A stretch of DNA of 64,000 nucleotides from assembly GCA_023138835.1 (NCBI GenBank), contig JAGLOP010000001.1, forward strand, positions 62,001-126,000. The letters run 5' to 3'. A program made the translations under genes and the position numbers. The notes below the pieces were generated by a model. The model was not told the DNA's origin and searched no databases. It saw only the letters and a list, made by a program, of their open reading frames with translations. The DNA is from Arcobacteraceae bacterium (lineage in GTDB: Bacteria; Campylobacterota; Campylobacteria; Campylobacterales; Arcobacteraceae). This document shows, piece by piece, positions 54,595 through 64,000 of this stretch (its first letter is position 1; each line of letters opens with the position of its first letter).

Positions 54595-54629
54595 AGAGTT
54601 GAAGAAATAACTATTTTTTCTTTAACTCT
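54595..54629. terminator. Hairpin between groEL and the DUF1538 gene
   Basis: AGAGTT-G-AAGAAA pairs with TTTCTT-T-AACTCT (13 pairs with one G-U) around a 9-base loop. It overlaps the 3' end of the convergent DUF1538 gene. It could end the groESL transcript. Confidence 0.45.
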
Positions 54630-56572
54630 TCAACTTCTTTTTCAAAAAGATCTTCTTGTCTTAAACTAATACCTTTCATATGTGTAATAGGTACACAAAA
54701 AGCAATTCCATCACCGCTGCTTGTAATATGCAGTTTCTTTATAATTTCTTTTATAATACCGTCTACTATCATATTTGGAACTATAAACAACAATAATGTA
54801 TCAGTTTCTTCATGTGTATGTCTAAATATATTATCAAGTTCTTTTAGCCCCATTCCGCTTGCATTCATAATAGTAACACCACTGGCACCTGCTTCCCTAG
54901 CGGCATGCAAGGCATCATCTTTTTTATCTTTTGGTACTATTATAACAACAGCAGAAAAATCTAGAGATAAAGAGTGTCTTAAATTGGTTGCATCAAGATT
55001 AATAGTTGATAAACGCATATCATCAACACCCTCTAACGAACCATGAATTTTAAATGTATCATTTTGTTCATCAAGAGCTGCAATTTCAGTATCACTTTTT
55101 ATATGAAGTTTATCTACTAAAATACCATAGGCCATAACCGATATCATTGGGAACAATGATGCAAAAGCTATAAGTCCAAATCCATCAATAAGAGCACTTC
55201 TACCATCAATATTTGAGGCTAATCCAATTCCTAAAGCAGCAACTAAAGGTACAGTTACCGTTGAAGTAGTTACCCCTCCACTGTCATAAGCAATTGGAAT
55301 AATATGTTTTGGTGCTATAAATGTCAATGCAACAACAATTGCATAACCTACAATAATATAATAATGTATATGTCCGCCGTCTACAATTCTAAAAGCACCA
55401 AGAGCAATACCAAAAGCCACACCAAAAGCTACAAATAATCTTAAAGTTAAATCATTGATTTTACCATCGCTGATCTCTTTTGATTTTTTAGCAATAGCCA
55501 TAAGTGCCGGTTCTGCCATAGTTGTTGAAAATCCAATAGCAAAAGCAAATGCATATATTAACCAGACATTTCCCATTGTTGTCAATTGATATGCCATTGA
55601 CTCACCAAGAGCAAATAATCCCATCTCTAACCCAAGAATAAATGCATAAAGACCTAATATTACAAGTGTAAAACCAATTATTACAAGTTTCAAGTTTTCA
55701 ATTTGTTTTTTTAATATTCCATATTGAAAGAACAAAATAATTGCCAAAATAGGTAATACATCTTGGATAACAGCTAACATACCATTTATTACTGAATCAA
55801 CTGTTATGGTTGTAGAAACCGAAACCTTTGCTTCAACAAGAACCTGTGCCACATCTTTAACTTCTACAAAATTATAAACAAATATTCCATATATTTGCAC
55901 AAAAATCATAGGAGTAAGAGAAGCAAATGCTATAAGACCAAAACCATCGATTATAGGATTTCTACCTTTAATAGTAGAAGCTAGACCAATACCAAGAGCA
56001 GCAACAAGAGGAACTGTAACAGTAGAAGTAGTAACTCCTCCAAGATCATATGCAAGTCCTATTATCTGGGTTGGTGCTGCGAAAGTTACAGTTACAACAG
56101 CTATATATCCACTTATTATATAGTAGTGTATCGGATGACCCTTAATGATTCTGTAAACACCAAGTAATATAGCAAATCCAACAGATAACGCTACAACATA
56201 TCTTAATGTATTAGCATCAATTCTACCACTACTAATAGCAGCTGCTTTTTCAGCAATAACTACAAGTGCCGGTTCTGCAATCGTAGTACCGAAACCTATC
56301 ATAAATCCAAAAATAAGAATCCACATAGTAGATCCACTTTTTGCAAAATCTCTTGCTAAATTTTCACCTACAGGGAATATCCCTATTTCCAGACCCTGTA
56401 AAAAGATTGCAAGACCAACTCCTACAATAATCATACCCATTGTAGTAGGCATCCAATCAGATGGAATAGTTTGTAAAATAGCCAATTGAAAAAATAGTAT
56501 AACTAAAACTATTGGTATCAAATCTCTAAAAGACTCTTTTAAAAGCCTAAGAAAGAAATAAACTTGTGTCAT
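54611..56572 (-). CDS. DUF1538 membrane protein fused to a PII-like domain
   Basis: 653 residues. Two homologous membrane halves of about six helices each, at about 20-235 and 265-475. The core YDLGGVTTSTVTVPLVAALG in the first half recurs as YDSGGVTTSTVTVPLVAALG in the second, and PALVVIAEKAAAISSGRID recurs as PALMAIAKKSKEISDGKIND. After about residue 525 comes a soluble domain (VVIIVPKDKKDDALHAAREA ... GASGVTIMNASGMGLKELDN ... LLLFIVPNMIVDGIIKEIIK) that resembles a PII-type ferredoxin-like fold. The membrane part belongs to an uncharacterised transporter-like family. The PII-like tail suggests control by a nucleotide or metabolite. Confidence 0.85.
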   Translation of the reverse strand: MTQVYFFLRLLKESFRDLIPIVLVILFFQLAILQTIPSDWMPTTMGMIIVGVGLAIFLQGLEIGIFPVGENLARDFAKSGSTMWILIFGFMIGFGTTIAEPALVVIAEKAAAISSGRIDANTLRYVVALSVGFAILLGVYRIIKGHPIHYYIISGYIAVVTVTFAAPTQIIGLAYDLGGVTTSTVTVPLVAALGIGLASTIKGRNPIIDGFGLIAFASLTPMIFVQIYGIFVYNFVEVKDVAQVLVEAKVSVSTTITVDSVINGMLAVIQDVLPILAIILFFQYGILKKQIENLKLVIIGFTLVILGLYAFILGLEMGLFALGESMAYQLTTMGNVWLIYAFAFAIGFSTTMAEPALMAIAKKSKEISDGKINDLTLRLFVAFGVAFGIALGAFRIVDGGHIHYYIIVGYAIVVALTFIAPKHIIPIAYDSGGVTTSTVTVPLVAALGIGLASNIDGRSALIDGFGLIAFASLFPMISVMAYGILVDKLHIKSDTEIAALDEQNDTFKIHGSLEGVDDMRLSTINLDATNLRHSLSLDFSAVVIIVPKDKKDDALHAAREAGASGVTIMNASGMGLKELDNIFRHTHEETDTLLLFIVPNMIVDGIIKEIIKKLHITSSGDGIAFCVPITHMKGISLRQEDLFEKEVEELKKK

Positions 56573-56648
56573 TATTAACCTTCATATTTGTATTTTTGTG
56601 GATTGTATCACACATTATCTTTATATAATTTAATTTATAAATTTTATG

Positions 56649-57350
56649 TTAAATAATATGATGAATCTCTTTTTTAAATCTTTTTAAGTTCTCAGATTGA
56701 CCTAAAACAACAAGGGTATCATCTGCATCTATTTTATGATTTATCCCTGTAGAAAAGAAAATAAACTTATCACTTATCTCTTTATCTTGAATACCAAGAA
56801 TTATAATGTCTTCTCTATTAATAATCTTTAAATCTCTTAAATAAATACCATCAAAAATAGAACCTTTTTTTATAGTAATCTCTGCAACTTCTATATCAGA
56901 TTTACTAAACAAAATATTATCTAAAACATCTAAAATCAAAGGTTTATGAAGTAACCTGAATATTCTCAAAGCTCCTATCTCATAAGGGTTTATAATCTTA
57001 TTTGCACCTGCTAAAAGCATCGTTTTATTACCTTCTTTTGTAGAAGATACTGATATTATTTTTATATTCTTATTTATATTCCTTACACTTAATGTTATAA
57101 ATAAGTTTGTATTTTTATCATCACCTAAACAAAAAAATGCCTTAATATCATCATTGTTAATACCAATTCCAATTATATTCTCATCATCTAGTAAAGAAGT
57201 ATTTTTTACTTCATATCCTAACAATTTTGCTTTATTGATTAAATCTTCATCTTCTTCAATGATAACTATATGATAATCTTTTTCATTTAAAACTTTTGCA
57301 ACTTGAACTGCTAGTGAGCTAAAACTATAAATAAGTATTTTATTTCTCAC
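56649..57350 (-). CDS. TrkA/RCK-domain K+ uptake regulator-like protein
   Basis: 233 residues: a TrkA-N Rossmann domain (KILIYSFSSLAVQVAKVLNE, VIIEEDEDLINKAKLLGYEV) and a TrkA-C domain (AEITIKKGSIFDGIYLRDLK ... DDTLVVLGQSENLKRFKKEI). The usual GxGxxG turn is replaced by SFSSLA, so NAD binding may be weak. It overlaps the K+ channel gene upstream by 4 bases, and is probably a partner ring subunit of that channel. Confidence 0.8.
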   Translation of the reverse strand: MRNKILIYSFSSLAVQVAKVLNEKDYHIVIIEEDEDLINKAKLLGYEVKNTSLLDDENIIGIGINNDDIKAFFCLGDDKNTNLFITLSVRNINKNIKIISVSSTKEGNKTMLLAGANKIINPYEIGALRIFRLLHKPLILDVLDNILFSKSDIEVAEITIKKGSIFDGIYLRDLKIINREDIIILGIQDKEISDKFIFFSTGINHKIDADDTLVVLGQSENLKRFKKEIHHII

Positions 57351-58933
57351 TTTTCACCCTTTTTTTTAATTGCTAATTTATTTTTAGATTTTTTTGACAA
57401 TAAATCTATTTTAAAGTTCACAATAGCTTCTTTATATCCAATCACTATTAATATATCTTTTTCTTTTAAAATATATTGATCTTTTTTTGGATTAAATTTA
57501 AACTGATTAGTATTAGCAGTTTCCATAATTCCAATTAAAGTTAAATTAAAATTACTAAAATTTATAGTTTCAAGTTTATACCCTATAAATGGTGAATTTG
57601 CAAAAAGCTCAACTTCGTCCATAATTGCATTTTCAGAATTTAATAAAATATCATCAATAGCTTCAAACGCAATTGGCTGTCCTATATATTCTGTTGCTAC
57701 AAGTGCTGCTATATCATTTGCAGCTATCACTTCATTTGCACCTGCTATTAATAATTTATCTTTTATATTTGAATTATTTGCCCGTGCTATTATATTTATA
57801 TTTGGATTTTGAGATCGTGCGGTTAGAATAATAGATAAATTCACTGCATCATTATTTGTTAAAGCAACAATCGTACTAGCACCTTTATTTATACCAATAC
57901 TTGTTAAAAATGTAGGATCTGTAGCATCTCCTTTAATAGAGAGTATTTGTTGTGAAGAGGCATGTACCAACATCTCATTATCGTGGTCAATTACAATAAA
58001 CTTTTGTTTTATTTTTCTAAACTCATCTGCTAATACTTTTCCCATCTGCCCATAACCACAAATTAAAATGAAATCTTTTAAGGCATTTGCCTCACCAATT
58101 ACTTTTTCCTCTTTTAGTGCAACCAATCTTGCACTAAGTGCTGTTGTTACAATCGAGGTAAAAAATGCAATTACTGATAACCCACCAACAACTAAAAATA
58201 AAGTAGCAACTCTACCTTCAACAGTTACAGGAGTAATGTCCCCAAAACCAACAGTTGAGATTGTAATAATCGACCAATAAACTGCATCAAAAAAACTGGT
58301 AATATTTGGATTTACTCCGGCACCTTCATATATAAATATAATAGTTGAACCAAATGAAATTGCCATAAAAAACATAATAGCAAGTGTAAAAAATTCAAAT
58401 CTTTTTTCTACAAATACATCACTGAATTGTTTAATTGAATTTGCATATCTAAGCAATTTAAAAAGTCGAAAAAGCATAAGAATTCTTAGAATTCTTAGAG
58501 GTCTATAAGATGGTAAAATAGCCAGTAAATCTATAATTGACATAGGAGAAAAAATAAAACTTAATTTCTCTGTCATAATCTTTTTGAATGATAAACCTAA
58601 ATTAAAAGGTTGATTTATCAACTGTGATTTTTCATAATCTTTTATAATTTGTTTATGTGAATGTGAAATTACCCACAATCTTCCTAACCATTCACATATA
58701 AATATAAAGATTGCGACTGTTTCATAAGTATTCAGCCATGCTATTGGCTTATGATTTACTTCAAATATTAAAATCCCAACAGTACTTAAAACTAAAAATA
58801 TCATAACAAAATCAAAATATCTTTTCTTTTTAGAGGTAGTATCCTCTAAAAATTGATAAATAAAATGTTTTGCTGAATAATATCCTTGAGAAGCCTCAAG
58901 AAAATATGCAAATTTTAATATTAGATCTTTCAT
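57347..58933 (-). CDS. Potassium channel with RCK/TrkA cytoplasmic domain
   Basis: 528 residues. A voltage-sensor-like membrane domain (six helices; RPLRILRILMLFRLFKLLR as S4) with the K+ filter TISTVGFGDITPVT and the inner helix, followed by RCK (ILICGYGQMGKVLADEFRKI, IVIDHDNEMLVHASSQ) and TrkA-C (VELFANSPFIGYKLETINFS). Kch-like tetrameric K+ channel with ligand gating. It is the first gene of a pair with another RCK protein. Confidence 0.88.
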   Translation of the reverse strand: MKDLILKFAYFLEASQGYYSAKHFIYQFLEDTTSKKKRYFDFVMIFLVLSTVGILIFEVNHKPIAWLNTYETVAIFIFICEWLGRLWVISHSHKQIIKDYEKSQLINQPFNLGLSFKKIMTEKLSFIFSPMSIIDLLAILPSYRPLRILRILMLFRLFKLLRYANSIKQFSDVFVEKRFEFFTLAIMFFMAISFGSTIIFIYEGAGVNPNITSFFDAVYWSIITISTVGFGDITPVTVEGRVATLFLVVGGLSVIAFFTSIVTTALSARLVALKEEKVIGEANALKDFILICGYGQMGKVLADEFRKIKQKFIVIDHDNEMLVHASSQQILSIKGDATDPTFLTSIGINKGASTIVALTNNDAVNLSIILTARSQNPNINIIARANNSNIKDKLLIAGANEVIAANDIAALVATEYIGQPIAFEAIDDILLNSENAIMDEVELFANSPFIGYKLETINFSNFNLTLIGIMETANTNQFKFNPKKDQYILKEKDILIVIGYKEAIVNFKIDLLSKKSKNKLAIKKKGEK

Positions 58934-58955
58934 TTTATTAAGTATCTCCAGTAAA

Positions 58956-60506
58956 TTACACTTGGTGTGTCGTACCTTTTTTTAACATATCTTTCATAGA
59001 TAAATAGCTGTTTAAAGCTCCAACATAAGCCCTAGCACTTGCAATCATTGTATCTAAACTTAACCCATGCCCTATCATAGCTGGATTATCATCATTAAAG
59101 GTTACTTTACAAGTCACTTTTGCCAAAGCATCTTTACCCTCACTAACTGATTTTACCTTATAGTCTATAAGTGTACCTTGATAACCTGTGATTCTATCTA
59201 TGGTTTTAAAAATAGCATCCATAGCACCATCACCGATTCCAGCATCTGTAATCTCTTTATCATCATGTTTGATAGTTAAAACAGCACTTGGTACTCCATT
59301 TGAACAATCTGAAATCTGAACAGATATAATCTCATAAATTTTATCATGATTTAATTTTTCATCTGTCATAATCATTCTAATATCATCATCTAAAATATCT
59401 TTTTTCTTATCACATAATATTTTAAATCTTTCAAACGATGAATTTAACTCATCATCTTTAATATCACTAAATCCCAAATTAGATAATTTATCTTTAAAAG
59501 CTGCACGACCTGAATGTTTCCCTAATACAATAGTATTATTTTCTTCTATCCCTATATCTTCGGGCTTCATAATTTCATAAGTTTCAGCATTTTTCAACAT
59601 ACCGTCTTGATGTATACCGCTTTCATGTGCAAAAGCATTTTTACCAACAATTGCTTTGTTTGGCTGCGGTTCAATACCTGTAATAGTTGCCACCATTTTA
59701 GAAGTTCTAGATATCTCTTTGGTGTTGATATTTGTATCCATACCATTAAATAAATCTTTTCTTGTTTTTAATACCATTACCACTTCTTCCATAGCAGCAT
59801 TTCCAGCTCTCTCACCCAATCCGTTTATAGTACATTCAACTTGTCGCGCACCTGCTTGAATACCGGCTAAAGTATTTGCAACAGCCAAACCTAAATCGTT
59901 ATGATTATGTAAAGATATAATAGCTTTGCCATCTACAAAATCAACCATCTGTTTTACCATTTGGTTTATCTCATTTGGTAATCTATATCCAACAGTATCG
60001 GGCAAGTTTATAGTTGATGCACCGGCTTCTATAACAGCTTGTGTTATCTCTTTCATAAAAGTCATCTCACTTCTACCGGCATCTTCTAAGCTGAACTCCA
60101 CATCATCTGTCATCGTTCTTGCATAAGTCACTGCATTAACTGCTCTTTTTATTACCTCATCAGGGGTCATCTTTAACTTATATTGCATATGAATTGGGCT
60201 GGTTGCTATAAAAGTATGTATTCTTTTTAAATTTGCTTTAGCTATTGCTTCACCTGCTGCTTTTATATCACTGTCTACAGCTCTGGCTAAAGAACATATT
60301 GAACTATTTTTTACTATTTGTGATATTTGATAAATTGCATCAAAATCACCTGGACTTGCCGCTGCAAATCCGGCTTCAATAACATCAACTTGTAACTTTT
60401 CTAATTGTTGAGCTATTTGAATTTTTTCACTTGTATTCATAGAAGCCCCGGGGCTTTGCTCTCCATCTCTTAATGTTGTGTCAAATATTATTAATTTATT
60501 ATCCAT
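58956..60506 (-). CDS. leuA: 2-isopropylmalate synthase
   Basis: 516 residues. The DRE-TIM motifs [49 protein letters not shown], and a C-terminal regulatory domain ([18 protein letters not shown]) that mediates leucine feedback are all present. First step of leucine synthesis. It lies directly downstream of the phosphatidylserine-decarboxylase-like gene, one base after its stop. Confidence 0.96.
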   Translation of the reverse strand: MDNKLIIFDTTLRDGEQSPGASMNTSEKIQIAQQLEKLQVDVIEAGFAAASPGDFDAIYQISQIVKNSSICSLARAVDSDIKAAGEAIAKANLKRIHTFIATSPIHMQYKLKMTPDEVIKRAVNAVTYARTMTDDVEFSLEDAGRSEMTFMKEITQAVIEAGASTINLPDTVGYRLPNEINQMVKQMVDFVDGKAIISLHNHNDLGLAVANTLAGIQAGARQVECTINGLGERAGNAAMEEVVMVLKTRKDLFNGMDTNINTKEISRTSKMVATITGIEPQPNKAIVGKNAFAHESGIHQDGMLKNAETYEIMKPEDIGIEENNTIVLGKHSGRAAFKDKLSNLGFSDIKDDELNSSFERFKILCDKKKDILDDDIRMIMTDEKLNHDKIYEIISVQISDCSNGVPSAVLTIKHDDKEITDAGIGDGAMDAIFKTIDRITGYQGTLIDYKVKSVSEGKDALAKVTCKVTFNDDNPAMIGHGLSLDTMIASARAYVGALNSYLSMKDMLKKGTTHQV

Positions 60507-60507
60507 T

Positions 60508-61101
60508 CTATTTTCCTATTATTGTCTGTCCTGCTCTTATTTTATCCCCTATTTTTACAGATAAATTTAAAGCTTTCTTTGTTTCAATTATAACTAGTCC
60601 ATTGAAAAACAGACCAATCCTTTCACCTTGTTTTGCCTCTGTTTTATTCTCATCTATGAGTATTTTATTATTACATACTCCAGAGAGGAGTTCAAGGTTG
60701 AAATTTTCAAACTCAATTAGTACTCGTTCATTTAAATATTTTGCTTTATAATTGTTTGCACTTAAATTTAATCCATTATAAAAAGATTTAATATCAAATT
60801 TACCATCTGATGGTGCTCTTAAAATATGAACATTGCATAAATTTACATCACAATAAATTCTTTGTTTTCCATCAACATAATCAATAGCCTGAATTACACC
60901 ATCAATAGGAGCTAAAATATTATTTTCACCATAAAATATACCTCTAAAAGGATTTCTATATATAAATATCATAAATAATGTCAATAAAATTCCAATATTA
61001 CCTAAAAAATCAGATATAAAAAATTTAATAACCAAAGCCATAACAAATGTTATAACAATAGGTTTGTATCCCTCTTCTAAAATTTTAAAATTACTCATCA
61101 T
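60508..61101 (-). CDS. Phosphatidylserine decarboxylase-like protein lacking the processing Gly-Ser
   Basis: 197 residues. Two membrane-helix-like segments at the N-terminus ([37 protein letters not shown]), then the Psd fold: [33 protein letters not shown], and [18 protein letters not shown] with [14 protein letters not shown]. The pyruvoyl-forming GS dipeptide, which in short Psd proteins sits in the segment GxxxFGSRV, reads FFNGLV. A serine for self-cleavage is missing. It overlaps ftsH by 11 bases. It may be inactive, or use another mechanism. Confidence 0.7.
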   Translation of the reverse strand: MMSNFKILEEGYKPIVITFVMALVIKFFISDFLGNIGILLTLFMIFIYRNPFRGIFYGENNILAPIDGVIQAIDYVDGKQRIYCDVNLCNVHILRAPSDGKFDIKSFYNGLNLSANNYKAKYLNERVLIEFENFNLELLSGVCNNKILIDENKTEAKQGERIGLFFNGLVIIETKKALNLSVKIGDKIRAGQTIIGK

Positions 61102-63088
61102 CTTTTTTTACTTTTTCTGTCTCTTCTTCTTTTTTTTCTTTTTTTTCAAATTCATCTAAATCTTCATTTTGATAAACAGCTCCACCATTTTTTTCAATAA
61201 TCTCTTGAACTCTTTTACCTGTCATCACCTCTTCTTTAAGTAACTCAGCGGTCATCTCTTCCATGGCTTCTTTTTGATCTCTTAAAGTCTGCAATACAAC
61301 TTTATATCTGCCATCTAAAGTATTTTTAATATGCTCATCTAAATTATGTGCCATCTCATCACTATAATCTTTACTGGTTTGTCCACCGCCTAAAAATTGA
61401 TTTGTTTGTTTACTAAGAACCATAAGTCCGGCAATATCCAAATCACTCATACCGTAAATTGTAGCCATTGATTTTATAATATCTGTTGCTCTTTCCAAGT
61501 CATTCCCTGCACCCGTACTGATCTCACCTATAAATACCTCTTCTGCTGCACGACCACCTAATAAAGTATCGACTTCTGCCATTAATTCATGCTTTTGCAT
61601 TAAATATTTATTCTCTTCTGGAGTATTTAAAGTATATCCAAGAGCTGCTAATCCACGAGGTACAATAGAAACTTTATTTACTTTTTTAGCACCTTTTGTA
61701 ACTTCTGCAATAAGAGCATGACCACTTTCATGATAAGCAACGATTTTTCTCTCTTTTGGAGATATTCTTTTACTTTTCTTTTCTAGACCTGCTATTTGTC
61801 TCTCAACTGCTTCTTTAAAATCTTCAGCTGTAACTTCAGATTTCTCAGCCCGCCCTGCAAGTAATGCTGCTTCATTAATAATATTTGCTAAATCAGCACC
61901 CGCTAAACCTGCTGTCATAACTGCAACTTCTCTTAAATCAACTGTTTTAGAAACCTTTACACCTTTGATATGTACATTTAAAATCTCAATTCTACCCTCT
62001 AAATCAGGTTTATCAACTAAAACTTGCCTGTCAAATCTACCGGGTCGCAACAATGCAGGATCTAAAATTTCAGGTCTATTTGTAGCTGCTAATATAATTA
62101 CAGGAGCTTCTCCATCACCTTTAAATCCATCCATCTCTGCTAATAGTTGATTTAAAGTTTGCTCTCTTTCATCATTTCCACCAATTCCACCGCTCGCTCG
62201 GCTTTTACCAATAGCATCAATCTCATCAATAAAAATAATCGCAGGTGCTACTTTTTTAGCTTGTTCAAACAAATCTCGTACCCTGCTTGCCCCTACTCCA
62301 ACAAACATCTCAATAAATGAAGAACCGGTCACACTTAAAAATTCAACATTTGCTTCACCTGCAACTGCTTTGGCTAATAAAGTTTTACCGGTACCTGGAG
62401 GTCCTACAAGTAAAACACCTTTTGGTATTTGAGCACCCAAATTTATATATTTATCAGGAGATTTAAGAAATTCAACTATCTCAGCAACTTCCTCTTTAGC
62501 TTCTTTATTTCCAGCCATATCTGCAAATGTTACATTTGGTTTTTCACTGTTTATCATCTTCTTAGCACCACCCATACCAAGAATTCCACCGGCACCGCCA
62601 CCCATAGATTTTGACATTCTTTTAGCTAAAAACATCCAAATACCAAAGAAAATAGCTAAAGGCAATATCCAGCCAAATAACATATCTGCAAATAAATTTT
62701 GTTCATTTACTCCACCATAAGCAATATCATTTGCTTCAAGCAAAGGGATTAATGTATCATCAGGAATTACCCTTAATGCTCTATAAGTTATTTGAGACCC
62801 GTGTGTTGCTTTAGATGTTGCTTTTATACCGGTATCACCAATACCAACATACTCAATTTGTCCATTTTTAATTAATTGTTTTAAATCAGAATACGAGACT
62901 TTTTTGTAACTGGTTTGTCCATAAGATGCCTGTCCGCCATTTGCATTCATATCATCTTGAGGAAAAAAACTTTTAAATGCCATAATGGTAACCAAAGAAA
63001 ATAGTACAAATACTATCATTGGATTATTTTCAAAAAAATTCTTATTCTTATTATCGTTATTGTTTTTATTATCGTTATTATTTCTCAT
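61091..63088 (-). CDS. ftsH: ATP-dependent zinc metalloprotease FtsH
   Basis: About 665 residues from the ATG at 63088, placed just after the prmA stop; an ATG at 63130 would add 14 and overlap prmA. A basic/Asn-rich N-terminus, membrane helices at about 25-45 and 140-160, Walker A GPPGTGKT, Walker [14 protein letters not shown] region [17 protein letters not shown] and the zinc site HESGH. It degrades membrane and short-lived proteins. The C-terminus is unusually rich in Glu and Lys. An Asn/Asp-rich repeat (NNNDNKN) occurs at the N-terminus. Confidence 0.96.
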   Translation of the reverse strand: MRNNNDNKNNNDNKNKNFFENNPMIVFVLFSLVTIMAFKSFFPQDDMNANGGQASYGQTSYKKVSYSDLKQLIKNGQIEYVGIGDTGIKATSKATHGSQITYRALRVIPDDTLIPLLEANDIAYGGVNEQNLFADMLFGWILPLAIFFGIWMFLAKRMSKSMGGGAGGILGMGGAKKMINSEKPNVTFADMAGNKEAKEEVAEIVEFLKSPDKYINLGAQIPKGVLLVGPPGTGKTLLAKAVAGEANVEFLSVTGSSFIEMFVGVGASRVRDLFEQAKKVAPAIIFIDEIDAIGKSRASGGIGGNDEREQTLNQLLAEMDGFKGDGEAPVIILAATNRPEILDPALLRPGRFDRQVLVDKPDLEGRIEILNVHIKGVKVSKTVDLREVAVMTAGLAGADLANIINEAALLAGRAEKSEVTAEDFKEAVERQIAGLEKKSKRISPKERKIVAYHESGHALIAEVTKGAKKVNKVSIVPRGLAALGYTLNTPEENKYLMQKHELMAEVDTLLGGRAAEEVFIGEISTGAGNDLERATDIIKSMATIYGMSDLDIAGLMVLSKQTNQFLGGGQTSKDYSDEMAHNLDEHIKNTLDGRYKVVLQTLRDQKEAMEEMTAELLKEEVMTGKRVQEIIEKNGGAVYQNEDLDEFEKKEKKEEETEKVKKDDE

Positions 63089-63093
63089 ATTTT

Positions 63094-63927
63094 CTATTTG
63101 CTCCCATATTTTACTATTAAAGTAACCCATTCATTTTTTTGTATCTCTTCTATAAGTTCACAATCTTGGAACTTATTTAACACTTTATCTTTATACTTAT
63201 CCATTATCCCTGAAAGTATTATTATACCATTATTTTTAGTGACTTTTTTTAAATCTTTATTAATCATTATAAGTACATCTGCAACTATATTTGCTATTAC
63301 AACATCATAAGTTTTTATTGTGTCCTTACATGAACCTTCCCAAAAATTATCACAGCTAACACCATTAACTTCAAAGTTCTTAACAGCATCTTCAACTGCT
63401 ATAATATCTGTATCACAAATATCTACAACAGCTTCTAACTTTGCACTTGCAATTCCTAAAATACCACTTCCACAACCAACATCAATAACACTATCACCTT
63501 TTTGAACATATTTACTTATACTTTCTAAACAAGTACTTGTAGTTTCATGATGTCCGCTGCCAAATGTCAATGCAGGGTCTATTAAAATATTTTTTTTAGT
63601 ATCATTAGGCTCTGCCCAACTAGGATGAATATAAAAATCACCCACTTCAATAGCTTTTACAGAATCTTGATAAGCTTTAATCCAATCAATATTTTCTTTT
63701 TTTTCCAGTGTAGTTTTGCAACTAATCTCACTGTTGAATGCGCGAGTAAGCTCATTGGCAAACGCTATCATACCAGCTTCAATATCCACTAAATCATCTT
63801 CACTTCGAATAATTATAGTGCCATCAAGCTCTTCTATTGCTTCATCAACCAGACTAACAGCCAAATCCAAAAATAATTCATAGTACGATTCTGGTTGTAT
63901 TATAAGTTCATAATAAAATTTATTCAA
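63094..63927 (-). CDS. prmA: Ribosomal protein L11 methyltransferase
   Basis: 277 residues. The SAM-binding motif SVIDVGCGSGILGIASAKL, then DIDIIAVEDAVKN-like CDTDIIAVEDAVKNFEVN, and VVIANIVADVLI with the NPPF-like segment, and the upstream DPALTFGSGHHETT typical of PrmA. It methylates L11. The start is a TTG at 63927 with AAGGTAAAG upstream. It precedes ftsH, as in Campylobacter jejuni. Confidence 0.93.
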   Translation of the reverse strand: MNKFYYELIIQPESYYELFLDLAVSLVDEAIEELDGTIIIRSEDDLVDIEAGMIAFANELTRAFNSEISCKTTLEKKENIDWIKAYQDSVKAIEVGDFYIHPSWAEPNDTKKNILIDPALTFGSGHHETTSTCLESISKYVQKGDSVIDVGCGSGILGIASAKLEAVVDICDTDIIAVEDAVKNFEVNGVSCDNFWEGSCKDTIKTYDVVIANIVADVLIMINKDLKKVTKNNGIIILSGIMDKYKDKVLNKFQDCELIEEIQKNEWVTLIVKYGSK

Positions 63928-64000
63928 TTATCTTTACCTTTTATAAAATAAGGTAGATTGTATCTAAAGTTGGTGGGATATTTGCTGAAATATTATTTAA

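Noticed and set aside
63944-64000. Tail of an upstream minus-strand gene (reading NNISANIPPTLDTIYLIL then stop)
   Set aside because: Only 19 codons lie in the window, it matches no family I know, and the segment also holds a TACAAT -10-like box that could be the prmA promoter.

Overview
The window is AT-rich, gene-dense bacterial chromosome, most probably from a member of the Campylobacterota close to Arcobacter/Sulfurimonas. Pointers are the futalosine menaquinone gene mqnD, a short MurB, an ArsRS/Cpx-like two-component operon, the prmA-ftsH-phosphatidylserine-decarboxylase-like order, low-GC coding and frequent TTG/GTG starts. Nothing looks like a prophage, insertion sequence or CRISPR array. 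The assignment to genus is inference.

Layout. 1-3.6 kb: the 5' end of hrcA with a CIRCE operator, a three-gene envelope-stress operon (CpxP-like protein, response regulator, histidine kinase) and two unknown genes. 3.7-6.0 kb: mqnD, an ORF6N protein and murB. 6.0-12.9 kb: one tightly packed minus-strand operon, pyrC, two paralogous ankyrin-repeat proteins, dsbD and a thioredoxin-fold protein. 13.0-15.6 kb: msrB-msrA, then amtB and a PII gene. 15.7-18.6 kb: rpmJ-rpsM-rpsK-rpsD-rpoA-rplQ. 18.9-25.35 kb: an insert separating that block from the rest of the ribosomal cluster, with a PAS response regulator, an 1100-residue PAS histidine kinase, a lipoprotein, a uracil-DNA-glycosylase-like gene and a divergent small HTH gene. 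25.45-36.06 kb: the S10/spc cluster from rpsJ to secY-map-infA behind one consensus promoter.

36.2-43.5 kb is mixed: an orphan ATPase, a BON lipoprotein, a candidate cyclic-di-GMP (GEMM) riboswitch ahead of a 59-residue membrane protein, rnhB, a cyclophilin, an SH3b/beta-barrel protein, a diguanylate cyclase, six tRNA genes and pncC/cinA. 43.6-52.3 kb is a long plus-strand run: ileS, a 36-residue membrane protein, a NifU-domain protein, a TPR-like protein, murE, a heme-c diguanylate cyclase, a thioredoxin-like ferredoxin, panD, ybaB and a polyprenyl synthase. 52.4-54.6 kb is groES-groEL with a near-perfect CIRCE and a structured 181-nt gap. 54.6-63.9 kb is minus strand: a DUF1538-PII fusion, two RCK/TrkA proteins (one a K+ channel), leuA, a phosphatidylserine-decarboxylase-like protein, ftsH and prmA.

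Genes that work together: HrcA at the left edge is expected to repress both its own operon and groESL through the two CIRCE sites. Two GGDEF proteins could make the ligand of the riboswitch at 38.03 kb. The small HTH gene near 25.1 kb has palindromes over its own promoter and faces the glycosylase gene, which suggests a self-contained regulatory unit. The best candidates for undescribed biology are the riboswitch plus tiny membrane protein, the HTH/glycosylase unit, the tandem ankyrin pair and the structured groES-groEL gap.
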